Counted from the first letter of the stretch, positions 23,332 to 32,640 are shown. The stretch is DNA of 41,436 nucleotides from Rhodocyclales bacterium (GCA_016215645.1 JACRIX010000004.1:1-41436), one strand, 5' to 3'. Translations and numbers: made by a program. Notes: generated by a model from the letters alone, not told the origin.

Positions 23332-25077
23332 GTGACAGTGCAAAGTGTCTCGCTGACCATCGCCGGCAGCGGCGGCGCCGGGGTGGTGACCGCCGGCTCG
23401 CTGTTGCTCGACGCCGCCGCCCGCGCCGGCTGGTATGCGCTGATGAGCCGTTCCTCGGGGCCGCAGATCCGCGGCGGCGAAGCCGCCGCCATGCTGCGCT
23501 TCGCCACCGAACCGATCATGTCCCACGACGACAGTTTCCATCTGCTGATGGCCATCGACTGGGACAACATCACGCGCTTTTCCGCCGAGATCCCGCTTAC
23601 CGCCAACAGCCTGATCGTCGGCGATCCGGCCCACGGCGACGCGCCCGCCGGCTTGCTCAAGAACACGCCGCGCCAGGCCGCGCTGCCGATGTCCGAAATC
23701 GCGGGAACCATCGAGAACGGCCGTCCCAACATGGTGGCCCTGGGCGCGATCGCGGCGATGATCGGCCTGCCGCCCGCGGCAATGCGCATCGTGGTCGAAA
23801 GCGCGCTGAAGAAAAAGGGGGCCGCGGCGATCGAGGCGAGCATGGCCGCCTTCTTCGCCGGCATCGATGCCGCCAAAGCCCTGCCCGCAATTCCACGCCT
23901 GCCGGCGGTCGCCGTCGACACAACGCCACGCTGGAACATCACCGGCAACGAAGCCACGGGCCTGGGCGCCATCCGCGGCGGCGTGCGTTTTGTTGCCGCC
24001 TACCCGATCACCCCGGCCACCGAAGTGCTGGAATGGCTGGCGCCCTCGCTGGCCAAGGTCGGCGGCATGCTGGTGCAGGCCGAGGACGAACTGGCCTCGA
24101 TCAACCAGATCATCGGCGCCTCCTACGGCGGCGTGCCAGCAATGACCGCGACTTCCGGCCCCGGCCTGTCGCTGATGATCGAGTCGCTGGGCCTCGCCGT
24201 CGCCGCCGAAGTGCCGCTGGTGGTGGTCGACGTCATGCGCGTCGGCCCCTCGACCGGTATCGCCACCAAGTCGGAACAGAGCGACCTCAACATCGCCGTC
24301 TACGGCCTGCACGGCGACGCGCCGCATGTCGTGGTCGCCGCCAACTCGGTGGCCGACTGCCTGTTCACCACCCAATGGGCCGTGCATCTGGCCGAAGCCA
24401 TGCAGGTGCCGACCCTGGTGCTGACCGACCAGGCCATGGGACAGGCCCGCGCCATCCTGCCCAAGCCCGCCGAGCTCGCCTTCATCGGCCAGCGCGAAGT
24501 AGCCGCCGCAGCGGTCGAAGGCCAGCGCTACAAGCGCTATGCCATGACCGGTTCCGGCGTCTCGCCGATGGCCATCCCCGGCACGCCCGGACTCACCCAC
24601 ACCGCCGACGGTCTCGAACACAACGAGTTCGGCACACCTTCCTCGCAGGCCTCGGACCACCAGGCGCAGATGGACAAGCGCAGCCGCAAAATCAGCCAGT
24701 TCAACTACGGCGACCACTGGGCCGACATCGAAGATGCAGAAGTCGGCGCTGGGGATACGGCGATCATCACCTGGGGTTCCGCCACCGGCCCTGCGCGCGA
24801 AGCCTTGCAGCGCCATGCGGATGCCGGCGGCAAGGCGCGCCTGATCTCGTTGCGCCTGATCGCCCCGGTGCAGCCCGAGAAGATGGCCGAGGCATTGCGC
24901 GGCATCACCCGAGCCGTGGTCGTCGAGCAGTCGCACAGCGGCCAGTTCTACCGCATGCTGCGTGCCTTCTACGAGCTGCCGGCAAAGACGCTGTCATTGC
25001 ACCAGGGCGGCCCGCTGCCCTTCGGCCCGCAGCAGATCCTCGATCAACTGAAGCAACTCGCCGCCGGGAGCGCCTGA
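23332..25077 (+). CDS. korA: 2-oxoacid:ferredoxin oxidoreductase, gamma-alpha fusion (KorA type)
   Basis: A 581-residue subunit that fuses the gamma domain (about 1-190, GSGGAGVVTAGSLLLDAA) to the alpha part with its pyrimidine domain (about 200-400, YPITPATEVLEWLA) and a C-terminal transketolase-like domain. With KorB it oxidises a 2-oxoacid with CoA to the acyl-CoA and CO2 while reducing ferredoxin. In Thauera and relatives the 2-oxoglutarate enzyme of this type feeds electrons to benzoyl-CoA reductase; that substrate is a guess here, and aryl pyruvates are possible too. GTG start behind AGGAGG. The gene contains a segment (VGAGDTAI, about 24741-24763) that coincides with the family A repeat core. 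Confidence 0.85.
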   Translation: MTVQSVSLTIAGSGGAGVVTAGSLLLDAAARAGWYALMSRSSGPQIRGGEAAAMLRFATEPIMSHDDSFHLLMAIDWDNITRFSAEIPLTANSLIVGDPAHGDAPAGLLKNTPRQAALPMSEIAGTIENGRPNMVALGAIAAMIGLPPAAMRIVVESALKKKGAAAIEASMAAFFAGIDAAKALPAIPRLPAVAVDTTPRWNITGNEATGLGAIRGGVRFVAAYPITPATEVLEWLAPSLAKVGGMLVQAEDELASINQIIGASYGGVPAMTATSGPGLSLMIESLGLAVAAEVPLVVVDVMRVGPSTGIATKSEQSDLNIAVYGLHGDAPHVVVAANSVADCLFTTQWAVHLAEAMQVPTLVLTDQAMGQARAILPKPAELAFIGQREVAAAAVEGQRYKRYAMTGSGVSPMAIPGTPGLTHTADGLEHNEFGTPSSQASDHQAQMDKRSRKISQFNYGDHWADIEDAEVGAGDTAIITWGSATGPAREALQRHADAGGKARLISLRLIAPVQPEKMAEALRGITRAVVVEQSHSGQFYRMLRAFYELPAKTLSLHQGGPLPFGPQQILDQLKQLAAGSA

Positions 25078-25919
25078 TGGAAAGCTGCGTACAGAAGAAG
25101 AAGTACCTCGCCAAGGACTACAAGTCCGAGCTCAAGCCGATCTGGTGCCCGGGCTGCGGCGACTACACAGTGCTCAACGCCATCACCCGCGCCCTGGCCG
25201 AGATGGCCCTGCCGCCGGAAGAAGTGGCTGTAGTCTCCGGCATCGGCTGCTCCTCGCGGATTCCGGCCTACACCAGTGTGTATGGCTTCCATGGCGTGCA
25301 TGGCCGCGCCCTGCCGGTGGCCACCGGCCTGAAGCTGGCGCGCCCCGACCTCACGGTGCTGGTCACCGGCGGCGACGGCGACGGCTTTTCGATCGGCGGC
25401 AACCATTTCCTCCACGCCTGCCGGCGCAATGTCGACCTGACCTACATCGTGATGGACAACCAGGTCTATGGCATGACCAAGGGCCAGGCCTCGCCGACCA
25501 CCGCGCCGGACTGGGAAGGCAGCAAGCTGACGCCCGAGGGCACCGGCATCAACCCCTTCCAGCCGCTGGTGGTTGGCCTCGCGTCCGGCGCCAATTTCAT
25601 CGCCCGCGTCTCGGCCAGCGACCCGGTCAACATGGCGCAGATCATCGTCGAGGCGGTACGCCATCCGGGCTTCTCGCTGGTGCAGGTGCTGAGCCCCTGC
25701 GTCACCTTCCGCCCGGAACAGGCCGTGTGGCGCGATACCGTGCGCACGGCGGTGGTGGATTACACCGACGACGCCGCCCGCGCCGCGCGCCGCCTGATGA
25801 CCGATGACGGCTTCAACGTTGGCAAGGTGCTCTACAAAGGCTCGCGCCCGCCCTACCGTCCGGAATTCGAAGTCTCCGAAGGCTCGATCGGCGAACTCGA
25901 AGCGAGGTTTGCGCTATGA
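25077..25919 (+). CDS. korB: 2-oxoacid:ferredoxin oxidoreductase beta subunit (KorB type)
   Basis: A 280-residue thiamine-diphosphate subunit. The motif CPGCGDYTVL near residue 24 and the TPP-binding GGDGDGFSIGGNHFLHACRR followed by NQVYGMTKGQASPT near residues 100-140 are typical. The ATG overlaps the korA stop by one base. No separate 4Fe-4S delta subunit is fused; the ferredoxin at 26625 may be the acceptor. Followed by the rubrerythrin-like gene with a four-base overlap. Confidence 0.88.
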   Translation: MESCVQKKKYLAKDYKSELKPIWCPGCGDYTVLNAITRALAEMALPPEEVAVVSGIGCSSRIPAYTSVYGFHGVHGRALPVATGLKLARPDLTVLVTGGDGDGFSIGGNHFLHACRRNVDLTYIVMDNQVYGMTKGQASPTTAPDWEGSKLTPEGTGINPFQPLVVGLASGANFIARVSASDPVNMAQIIVEAVRHPGFSLVQVLSPCVTFRPEQAVWRDTVRTAVVDYTDDAARAARRLMTDDGFNVGKVLYKGSRPPYRPEFEVSEGSIGELEARFAL

Positions 25920-26446
25920 GCGAGGCAACGCCGCAGGATCAGCCCATCAACAGCCTGGGCGTGTTGCTGGCCCATGCGCTGGCGATGGAGAACGACGCCG
26001 CAGACCGCTACGGCGAACTAGCCGACCAGATGGAAATGCATCGCAAGAAAGACGTTGCCAGCATTTTCCGCCGCCTCGAAAAAGCCGAAAAGAAGCACCT
26101 CGTCGAGCTCGAGGAACTGACCGCCGAGATGGATCTGCCGCACATATCCCCCTGGGATTTCAAGTGGGGCGGCGAAAGCCCGGAAGCCATCGCCGTCGAC
26201 CGCGTCAGCTACCAGATGAGCGTCAGAGGCGCCATCCTGCTGGCTCTGGACCACGAAAAACAGGCGTATGGGTTTTACAGCCGCGTCGCTGCCCAGACCA
26301 GCGACAGCGAAGTCAGGCGGCTGGCCCGGCAGTTCGCCGACGAGGAACTTCAGCATGTCGCCTGGCTCGAGGAATGGCGCGACAAGTGCGGGCCGGACGA
26401 CGAAATGCCGTTCGACGACCCCGACCCTCCGCTCTCACAGGAATAA
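25916..26446 (+). CDS. Rubrerythrin/ferritin-like diiron protein
   Basis: A 176-residue four-helix protein. Iron ligands expected for the family appear as Glu in AMENDAADRY, ExxH in KAEKKHLVELEE, Glu in DHEKQAYGFY and the pair in DEELQHVAWLEEW. It lacks a rubredoxin domain. Such proteins remove peroxide or repair metal damage; next to oxygen-sensitive ferredoxin enzymes a protective role is reasonable. Overlaps korB by four bases, so part of the same operon. The last residues are acidic. Confidence 0.8.
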   Translation: MSEATPQDQPINSLGVLLAHALAMENDAADRYGELADQMEMHRKKDVASIFRRLEKAEKKHLVELEELTAEMDLPHISPWDFKWGGESPEAIAVDRVSYQMSVRGAILLALDHEKQAYGFYSRVAAQTSDSEVRRLARQFADEELQHVAWLEEWRDKCGPDDEMPFDDPDPPLSQE

Positions 26447-26483
26447 GGACGCTATGGCTTCGATTGTCCCTTTCCCAACATGA

Positions 26484-26882
<399 letters not shown>

Positions 26883-26905
26883 ATACACACCGAGGAGCAG
26901 GAACC

Positions 26906-29230
26906 ATGGGCATCAGAGACAAGCTGGATCGGCTTTCCGCGCGCCTTTACGACGCGCCGCAATACAACTCGCAGGGCGCGGTGCTGTTCGTCGACCTGGA
27001 AAAGCGCCAGACGCTGAAGAAGTACCTGCCGCTGGATGTCATGAGGAACTTCCTCGGCGGCCGCGGCGCCAATATGTGGCTGCTCTACAACCTGCTGGAG
27101 GACGAGCGCGCCGCGCTCGATCCGGAGATCCCGCTGATCTTCGGCGCCGGCATCCTCACCAGCAGCATGCCGTCGGCCACGCGCGGCAACTTCAGCAGCA
27201 TCTCGCCGGAATCCGACGCCATCCTCGACGCCAATGGCGGCGACTACTTCCCCTCCTTCCTGCGCACCCACGGCTACGACCACATCGTCATGTTCGGCCG
27301 CGCGCCGTCCTGGACGCTGCTGAAGATTGCCTACGAAAACGTCGAGTTCGTCGATGCCGCGCCCTATGTCGGCATGGACAACCTGGAACTCGCCGCCGCC
27401 GTCGAACGCGACTTCGACTGCGTCGAACGCGAGACCATGGCCATGGCGCGCATCACCACGGCCGGCGAGAACCAGGTGCTGTCCGCCGGCATCATGGGCG
27501 GCATCAAGGCCATCTGGGCGCGCGGTGGCGGCGGCGCCAAGATGGGCTCGCTGAAGCTCAAGGGCATCATGGTGCACGGCGCGCCGCGCGACCTGCAGCC
27601 GGTCGAACCGATGGCGAAATACAACAAGGTCATCGGCAAGAAGATCATCACCACCAGCGTGATCAAGAACGCGCTGAAGATGGTCGGCACGCCCTTCCTC
27701 TACAAGCCCAGCCGCGTGCTCTGCGCGCTGGGCGCCAAGAACCACCAGGAAACCAGCTGGAAGGAAAGCCTCGACGCCGACAACTTCGACCCTTACCGCC
27801 CCGGCATGGACGGCTGCTACCTGTGCCCCGTACATTGCCGCAACCAGAACGACATGACGCCCGAAGGCACGGGCGGCTGGGGCGCCGCGGCGCTCAAGGG
27901 CCTCACCGGCAACGCCAGCTACGACAAGGCGCAGGCCTCGGTCGAGCACGTCAAGCAGCGCGATTACAAGGGCATCAAGGGCGACGGCAAATTCGACAAG
28001 TACGACAAGGGCGACGGCCCGGAGTACGTGACGCTGGGCAAGTTCGGCCCGCTGATCGGCATCCAGGAACCGGAGCAGGTACTGCGCCTGAACAACATCC
28101 TCAACGACCTCGGCCTCGATTCGGCCTCGACCGGCTCGTCGATCGCCTGGGCCATGGAACTGTGGCAGCGCGGCATCATCGATGCCAGCCACACCGGCGG
28201 CCTCGACCTCTCCTGGGGCAATTACGAGGTGATCGAAAAGCTGTTGTTCATGTCGGCAAAGCGCGAAGGCTTCGGCGACACCATCGCCGACTCGGCCCGC
28301 GCCGTCGAACGTGGCAAGTACCCGGCCGCGGCGCTGGACTACCGCCTCACCGTCAAGGGCCTGTTCCAGTCCGACCCGCACGACGCCCGCATCCTCAAGG
28401 CATTTGCGCTGGGCCTCTCGGTCGCCACGCGCGGTATGGACCACCTGCGCAACCGCGTCACGCTGGAAATCAACGCCCGCATCAACGACGATCCCGCCTT
28501 CAAGACCGCGCTCTACAACGGCGTCGTTTCCGCCGCGCCCAACAGCTACGAGGGCAAGGAGTACGCCGTGCGCAAATGCGAGAACAACTACGCCGTGGGC
28601 GACTCCGTCGGCATGTGCCGTTTCAACACCAAGCTGTTCAACTCGCCGACCCTGCCCGATCCCGGTGATTTCGCGGTGCAGCTGACTTCGCTCACCGGCC
28701 AGAGCTTTGTCGAGGGCGACATGGACGAGATCGGCCGCAACATCTCCGGCCTCGAGCACATGCTCAACTTCCGTCGCGGCCTGCGGGCGAAGGACGACAC
28801 CCTGCCCCGCCGCTGGTTCGAGGAACCGCTCACCGAGGGCCCGTTCAAGGGCGAAAAAATCGACCGCGAAGCGTTCGAAGCCATGAAGCTGCGCTTCTAC
28901 CAGGTCACCGGGCTCAACACCGAAGGCCTGCCCGCCGCCGAGTGGCACGAAAAGCTCTCGCGCCTGATCACCGGCTTCGCCGTCCGCGTCGAACTGCCCA
29001 AGCCCCTGCCCGGTGCGCCGGACAGGGAAGTGGTGATCGACGAGCCGGTGGCCGATGTCGGCGCCCTGCGCCGCGCCATCCAGCACAAGCTGCCGGAAGC
29101 CACGGAGGACCTCGCCGACAAGTCCTGGAACGTCGCCGTGAATGGCGAGATGGTGCTCTCGGGCGAGGCCACGCGGCCGATCACCAGTGGCGACCGCGTC
29201 GCCCTGGTGCCCATCATCGCCGGAGGCTGA
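26906..29230 (+). CDS. Tungsten aldehyde:ferredoxin oxidoreductase with fused MoaD-like tail
   Basis: A 774-residue protein. The first 690 or so residues are an aldehyde ferredoxin oxidoreductase: GGRGANMWLLYNLL near residue 50, GGGGAKMGSLKLKGI near 210, the 4Fe-4S ligands CYLCPVHC (Cys304, Cys307, Cys311) and a later Cys in SVGMCRF. The final 80 residues (from about VRVELPKPLPG to VALVPIIAGG) form a beta-grasp domain of the MoaD/ThiS type that ends in Gly-Gly, the site that is thiocarboxylated in sulfur carriers. AOR enzymes oxidise aldehydes to acids with a tungstopterin and reduce ferredoxin. Substrate unknown; with the aryl-CoA ligase next door an aromatic aldehyde is likely. The ATG at 26906 follows GAGGAGCAGGAACC; longer versions of the frame are unlikely. 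Confidence 0.88.
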   Translation: MGIRDKLDRLSARLYDAPQYNSQGAVLFVDLEKRQTLKKYLPLDVMRNFLGGRGANMWLLYNLLEDERAALDPEIPLIFGAGILTSSMPSATRGNFSSISPESDAILDANGGDYFPSFLRTHGYDHIVMFGRAPSWTLLKIAYENVEFVDAAPYVGMDNLELAAAVERDFDCVERETMAMARITTAGENQVLSAGIMGGIKAIWARGGGGAKMGSLKLKGIMVHGAPRDLQPVEPMAKYNKVIGKKIITTSVIKNALKMVGTPFLYKPSRVLCALGAKNHQETSWKESLDADNFDPYRPGMDGCYLCPVHCRNQNDMTPEGTGGWGAAALKGLTGNASYDKAQASVEHVKQRDYKGIKGDGKFDKYDKGDGPEYVTLGKFGPLIGIQEPEQVLRLNNILNDLGLDSASTGSSIAWAMELWQRGIIDASHTGGLDLSWGNYEVIEKLLFMSAKREGFGDTIADSARAVERGKYPAAALDYRLTVKGLFQSDPHDARILKAFALGLSVATRGMDHLRNRVTLEINARINDDPAFKTALYNGVVSAAPNSYEGKEYAVRKCENNYAVGDSVGMCRFNTKLFNSPTLPDPGDFAVQLTSLTGQSFVEGDMDEIGRNISGLEHMLNFRRGLRAKDDTLPRRWFEEPLTEGPFKGEKIDREAFEAMKLRFYQVTGLNTEGLPAAEWHEKLSRLITGFAVRVELPKPLPGAPDREVVIDEPVADVGALRRAIQHKLPEATEDLADKSWNVAVNGEMVLSGEATRPITSGDRVALVPIIAGG

Positions 29231-29233
29231 GCC

Positions 29234-30532
29234 ATGGCCTTCTTCGACCAGGCGACGGAAACCCTGCCGCGCGAGCAACTGGCAGGCCTGCAACTGTACA
29301 AGCTACAGTCGATGGCCAAAGAGCTGTGGGGCCGCAATGCCTTCTATACCAGCAAGTGGAAGGCCGCGGGGATCTCGCCCGACGACATCCGCAGCCTCGA
29401 CGACCTTGCCCGACTGCCCTTCACCAAAAAAGGCGAGTTGATGGACGACCAGGCCACCAACGGCCCCTTCGGTACCAATCTCACCTATCCGCTCGAAGCC
29501 TACGTGCGCATGCACCAGACCTCGGGCACCACCGGCGTGCCGCTCAAGGTGCTCGACACCACCGAGTCCTGGGACTGGTGGGGCCGCTGCTGGGGCCACG
29601 TCCTGTCCGGCGCCGGCGTCACCGCTTCCGACCGCCTGTTCATGGCCTTCGCCTTCGGCCCCTTCATCGGCTTCTGGGCCGCCGTCGAGGGCGCACGCAA
29701 GATCGGCGCGGTGATGATTCCCGGCGGCGGGCGCGACTCCTTGCAGCGCCTGGAACTGATGCGCGAAACCGGCACCACGGTGCTCTGCTGCACGCCGACC
29801 TATGCGCTGCGCCTGGCCGAAGTGGCGACCGAGCTTGGCTTCGACCTGGCGCGCATCCCGATGAAGGCCACGGTGCACGCCGGCGAACCGGGCGCCAACA
29901 TCCCCGCCACCAAGCAGCGCATCGAGACCTCCTGGGCGGCGAAGTGCTTCGACCATGCCGGTGCCTCGGAAGTCGGCGCCCATTCCTTCGAGTGCCAGCA
30001 CCAGCCGGGCGGCACGCACCTGATCGAAAGCGAGTACATCGCCGAAGTCATCAACCCGCAGACCGGCGATCGGGTCAATCCCGGCGAACGCGGCGAACTG
30101 GTGCTGACCAACCTCGGGCGCTGGGGCTTCCCGGTGATCCGTTATCGCACCGGCGACCTGGTCAAGGCCAACCACGAGCGCTGCGATTGCGGCCGGACCT
30201 TCATGCGCTTCGAGGGCGGCATCCTCGGCCGCGCCGACGACATGGTCACGGTGCGCGGCGTCAATGTCTTCCCCGCCGGCGTCGAGAACATCATCCGCAG
30301 GTTCGCCGAAGTCGATGAGTTCCGCATCACGGTGAACAAGGTCAAGCAAATGGACGAGATGGACATCGAGGTCGAGCTCTGCGAAGGCGCTGATCCCGAG
30401 GTGGTGCACCAATTGGCCGTCAAGCTCGATTCCATGCTTTCCTTCCGTCCACGGGTGCATCACGTGGCGCGCAATACCCTGCCGCGCTTCGAGATGAAGG
30501 CCAAGCGCTTCCACGTCAAGCTGGACAGCTGA
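29234..30532 (+). CDS. PaaK-like aryl-CoA ligase (AMP-forming)
   Basis: A 432-residue AMP-dependent ligase of the phenylacetate-CoA ligase family, at the family's usual length. Visible are the phosphate loop TSGTTGVPLK, the CTPTYALRL and DHAGASEVGA blocks, YRTGDLVK and the hinge region ADDMVTVRGVNVFP. It makes an acyl adenylate and then the CoA thioester. It starts 3 bases after the AOR stop, with GGAGG inside the end of that gene, so aldehyde oxidation and acid activation are coupled. Phenylacetate is the family's best known substrate; another aryl acid is possible. Confidence 0.87.
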   Translation: MAFFDQATETLPREQLAGLQLYKLQSMAKELWGRNAFYTSKWKAAGISPDDIRSLDDLARLPFTKKGELMDDQATNGPFGTNLTYPLEAYVRMHQTSGTTGVPLKVLDTTESWDWWGRCWGHVLSGAGVTASDRLFMAFAFGPFIGFWAAVEGARKIGAVMIPGGGRDSLQRLELMRETGTTVLCCTPTYALRLAEVATELGFDLARIPMKATVHAGEPGANIPATKQRIETSWAAKCFDHAGASEVGAHSFECQHQPGGTHLIESEYIAEVINPQTGDRVNPGERGELVLTNLGRWGFPVIRYRTGDLVKANHERCDCGRTFMRFEGGILGRADDMVTVRGVNVFPAGVENIIRRFAEVDEFRITVNKVKQMDEMDIEVELCEGADPEVVHQLAVKLDSMLSFRPRVHHVARNTLPRFEMKAKRFHVKLDS

Positions 30533-30543
30533 AGGCGGTTTGC

Positions 30544-30569
30544 GAAAGTCGGCGCCGGCGATACGGCGA
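30544..30569 (-). repeat. Interspersed repeat family A, copy 5 (inverted)
   Basis: Reads GAAAGTCGGCGCCGGCGATA then CGGCGA on the plus strand, the reverse complement of copies 1-4. It lies directly after the ligase gene and before the marR control region. Confidence 0.6.
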
Positions 30570-30578
30570 CGCAGCGAT

Positions 30579-30639
30579 GCGTCAATGAAAGCGCCATTTG
30601 ACGCTGGGCCACGGCCGCGGCGATAATCCCGCCGCGGCC
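30579..30639 (+). promoter_or_regulatory. marR promoter with two palindromes
   Basis: TTGACG (30598-30603), 18 bases, GATAAT (30622-30627). The inverted repeat GCGTCAA (30579-30585) / TTGACGC (30598-30604) covers the -35. A second perfect repeat GGCCGCGGCG (30613-30622) / CGCCGCGGCC (30630-30639) encloses the -10. Either could be the binding site for the MarR protein encoded 40 bases downstream. Confidence 0.55.
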
Positions 30640-30680
30640 CATTGCCGGCCGCATAGCCCCGGAGCCGCAACCGCCCTGCC

Positions 30681-31145
30681 ATGCCCGCCCAAGCCAAAAC
30701 CCGCTCCAAGACCTCGCTCCACTACGGCCTGCTGCCCGACCTGATCGGCTACCAGCTGCGCATGGCGCAAATCGCCCTGTTCCGCGATTTTGCCCAGGGC
30801 CCCGGCGCGGAGGACGTCACTCCCGGCCTGTTCGGCGTGCTGGTGATCATCGAAGCCAATCCGGACATGAAGCAGAGCGACCTCGCGCGCGCCACCCACC
30901 TCGACCGTTCCACCGTGGTCACGGTGATCGACAACCTGGAACGGCGCGGTCTGGTCGAGCGTCGGGTCGCCCTGCACGACCGCCGCTCCAATGCCATCCG
31001 GCTTACCGAGGCCGGCAGTACCCTGCTGAAGAAACTCAAGCGCCAGGTCACGGCGCATGAAAAGCGACTGATGCAGAACTTCAGCGCCGAAGAGCGCGAA
31101 ACCTTCATCCGCCTGCTGCAGAAGGTGTTTCCCGAGTGCCGCTGA
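30681..31145 (+). CDS. MarR-family transcriptional regulator
   Basis: A 154-residue MarR protein. The winged helix spans about residues 60-125: MKQSDLARATHLDRSTVVTV is the helix-turn-helix and VERRVALHDRRSNAIRLTEA the wing, with the usual Asp-Arg pair. MarR proteins mostly repress and let go when a phenolic or CoA-ester ligand binds; BadR-type relatives respond to aromatic acids. It probably controls itself through 30579-30639 and perhaps the kor-aor-ligase operon. No strong ribosome site precedes the ATG. Confidence 0.88.
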   Translation: MPAQAKTRSKTSLHYGLLPDLIGYQLRMAQIALFRDFAQGPGAEDVTPGLFGVLVIIEANPDMKQSDLARATHLDRSTVVTVIDNLERRGLVERRVALHDRRSNAIRLTEAGSTLLKKLKRQVTAHEKRLMQNFSAEERETFIRLLQKVFPECR

Positions 31146-31213
31146 GCTTGTGCGGCCACGCCTGAACCGCGGGCAGGGTCGGGACCGCTCGGCGCAGGAC
31201 CAAGGGCACAATC

Positions 31214-31858
31214 GTGAAAACCCTGAACTTCCATCTCGACTTCATCTCCCCCTACGCTTACCTGGCCTTCGCCAGGTTGCCCGAGGCCCTGGCCGGCCAT
31301 GAGGTCAAGGTGAATTACGTTCCGGTACTCTTTGCCGCGCTGCTCAAGCACAACGGCCAACTCGGCCCGGCCGAAATCGCGGCCAAGCGCGACTGGACCT
31401 ACCGCCAGGTGCAATGGCTGGCCCACGCCAACGGTGTCGCACTCGACCTGCCTGCCGCCCACCCCTTCAACCCGCTGGCGCTGCTGCGCCTCGCGCTTGC
31501 CACCGTGGCCGAGGGCAATCCCGGCCGCGAGGCCTGCGCCGCGATCTTCGAACACGTCTGGCAAGGCGGGCACGACGCCACCGATCCGGAACGCATTGCC
31601 GCGCTGACGAAGAAGCTGGCCCCGGTGCGCGACCCGGCCGGTGGCGAGGTCAAGGTCGAACTCGGCAACAACACCGACGCCGCGATCCGCCAGGGCATCT
31701 TCGGCGTGCCGACCATGACCGTCGAGGAAAAACAGTTCTGGGGCTTCGATGCCCTGCCCATGCTGCGCGCCTGGCTAGACGGCAACAATTGGTTCGAAAG
31801 CGGCGCCTGGGAAGCACCGGCGCGCATCGCGGTGGGTGCGGCAAGGCGGAAGGCATAG
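31214..31858 (+). CDS. DsbA-family isomerase (2-hydroxychromene-2-carboxylate isomerase-like)
   Basis: A 214-residue thioredoxin-fold protein of the kappa-GST/HCCA isomerase type: DFISPYAYLAF at the active end, where Ser is the usual catalytic residue in place of the DsbA Cys pair, and FGVPTMTVEEKQFWGFDALP near the C-terminus. Members act with glutathione on aromatic or dithiol substrates; the true substrate here is unknown. It starts with GTG. The last residues (ARIAVGAARRKA) are encoded by a family B repeat copy, so the original end of the gene may have been replaced. Confidence 0.8.
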   Translation: MKTLNFHLDFISPYAYLAFARLPEALAGHEVKVNYVPVLFAALLKHNGQLGPAEIAAKRDWTYRQVQWLAHANGVALDLPAAHPFNPLALLRLALATVAEGNPGREACAAIFEHVWQGGHDATDPERIAALTKKLAPVRDPAGGEVKVELGNNTDAAIRQGIFGVPTMTVEEKQFWGFDALPMLRAWLDGNNWFESGAWEAPARIAVGAARRKA

Positions 31859-31880
31859 CGAACTCGCTTGCCTGAGGTAG
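31823..31880 (+). repeat. Interspersed repeat family B, copy 1
   Basis: About 58 bp, beginning CGCATCGCGGTGGGTGCGGC and ending near GCCTGAGGTAG, roughly 80 percent the same by eye as 32811-32868. It includes the stop codon of the isomerase gene. Confidence 0.6.
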
Positions 31881-31943
31881 CCGCCAGCGGCCGCTTCAAC
31901 CAGGTTGGGGGAAGGAATGCCAGCGCGGTGCCCCCTGAAACCT

Positions 31944-32303
31944 TCAAGCCGCCGACTTCATCACGAAGTCAGCACGAATTTCATCGAAAGGCACGACGAG
32001 CTTGCCATCCTCGGTTTTCTCCACCATCCCGACCGCGATCATCGCCGCAGCATCTTCATGAACCCGCTTCACGTCGCGACCCAAGGCACGCGCCAGAGCG
32101 CGCACCCCGAGCGGCCCGGCGCTCTGCAGGCACTCGATCAGTTCCCAGCGCTTGGGCGTGAGAACGCGGAACAGGGCGGCAGGCGATTCGAAATCGAAAT
32201 GCTCGCCCTTGTATTTCCCGGCCTTCCAGGCCGCGAGGAATCCTGCGCGCACCGCCTGCAGCGATTCGTCAGCCTTGCGGATACGGATGCTAGCGGTTCT
32301 CAT
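31944..32303 (-). CDS. tumA: TumA-like antitoxin, winged-helix DNA-binding protein
   Basis: A 119-residue protein with a C-terminal winged helix (LTPKRWELIECLQSAGPLGV, then ALARALGRDVKRVHEDAAAM), the pattern of the HVO_A0114/COG4190-type DNA-binding antitoxins. It overlaps the toxin gene by 14 bases and has GGAGGGCAGG upstream. Toxin first, antitoxin second fits the TumE/TumA pair. It should bind the palindrome at 32581-32610. Confidence 0.75.
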   Translation of the reverse strand: MRTASIRIRKADESLQAVRAGFLAAWKAGKYKGEHFDFESPAALFRVLTPKRWELIECLQSAGPLGVRALARALGRDVKRVHEDAAAMIAVGMVEKTEDGKLVVPFDEIRADFVMKSAA

Positions 32304-32586
32304 CGTCCTGCCCTCCTGTCTTCAAATCACGCAGAAACTCGTCGATCAGCTTTTTCGGACTCTCGAAGCGGTAGGCCTGCTCGCGATCCGCCCGATGGCG
32401 GTGATCACCCTTCGGCCGCTCATTGTCGTAGCCGAGCAGACGCTCACCGGGACGCCCGTAGAACCACCGATACTTATATGGATGGCTGCATCCCTCGACC
32501 GGCACTGCCAGCCGCCAAACCACGATTTCAAGGATTTCGCCATCATCAAAATCCACACGGTGCCTGTAAATCAGAGTCGCCTTCAT
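32290..32586 (-). CDS. tumE: TumE-family toxin
   Basis: A 98-residue protein: MKATLIYRHRVDFDDGEILE, then EGCSHPYKYRWFYGRPGERL, DNERPKGDHRH and YRFESPKKLIDEFL. This is the outline of the TumE (DUF6516-like) toxin family, thought to act on RNA. I choose ATG 32586 because it matches the family start; a further ATG at 32622 would place the operator within the gene. The start codon itself lies in the palindrome 32581-32610. Confidence 0.7.
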   Translation of the reverse strand: MKATLIYRHRVDFDDGEILEIVVWRLAVPVEGCSHPYKYRWFYGRPGERLLGYDNERPKGDHRHRADREQAYRFESPKKLIDEFLRDLKTGGQDDENR

Positions 32587-32610
32587 GTTGACAAGCATGC
32601 CAACATGAAG
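32581..32610 (-). promoter_or_regulatory. Palindromic operator of tumEA
   Basis: Perfect 10-bp arms CTTCATGTTG (32581-32590) and CAACATGAAG (32601-32610) around a 10-base spacer. The left arm contains the tumE start codon, so repressor binding would block initiation. A weak promoter (TTGAGA 32617-32622, 17 bases, CATGCT) would place the start point close to the ATG. Confidence 0.6.
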
Positions 32611-32640
32611 GACCGTTCTCAACTACGCCAACAGACATTT

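Noticed and set aside
24741..24763. Family A repeat copy inside korA
   Set aside because: The core matches inverted, but the encoded VGAGDTAI fits a surface loop without disrupting the gene; not counted as a repeat feature.
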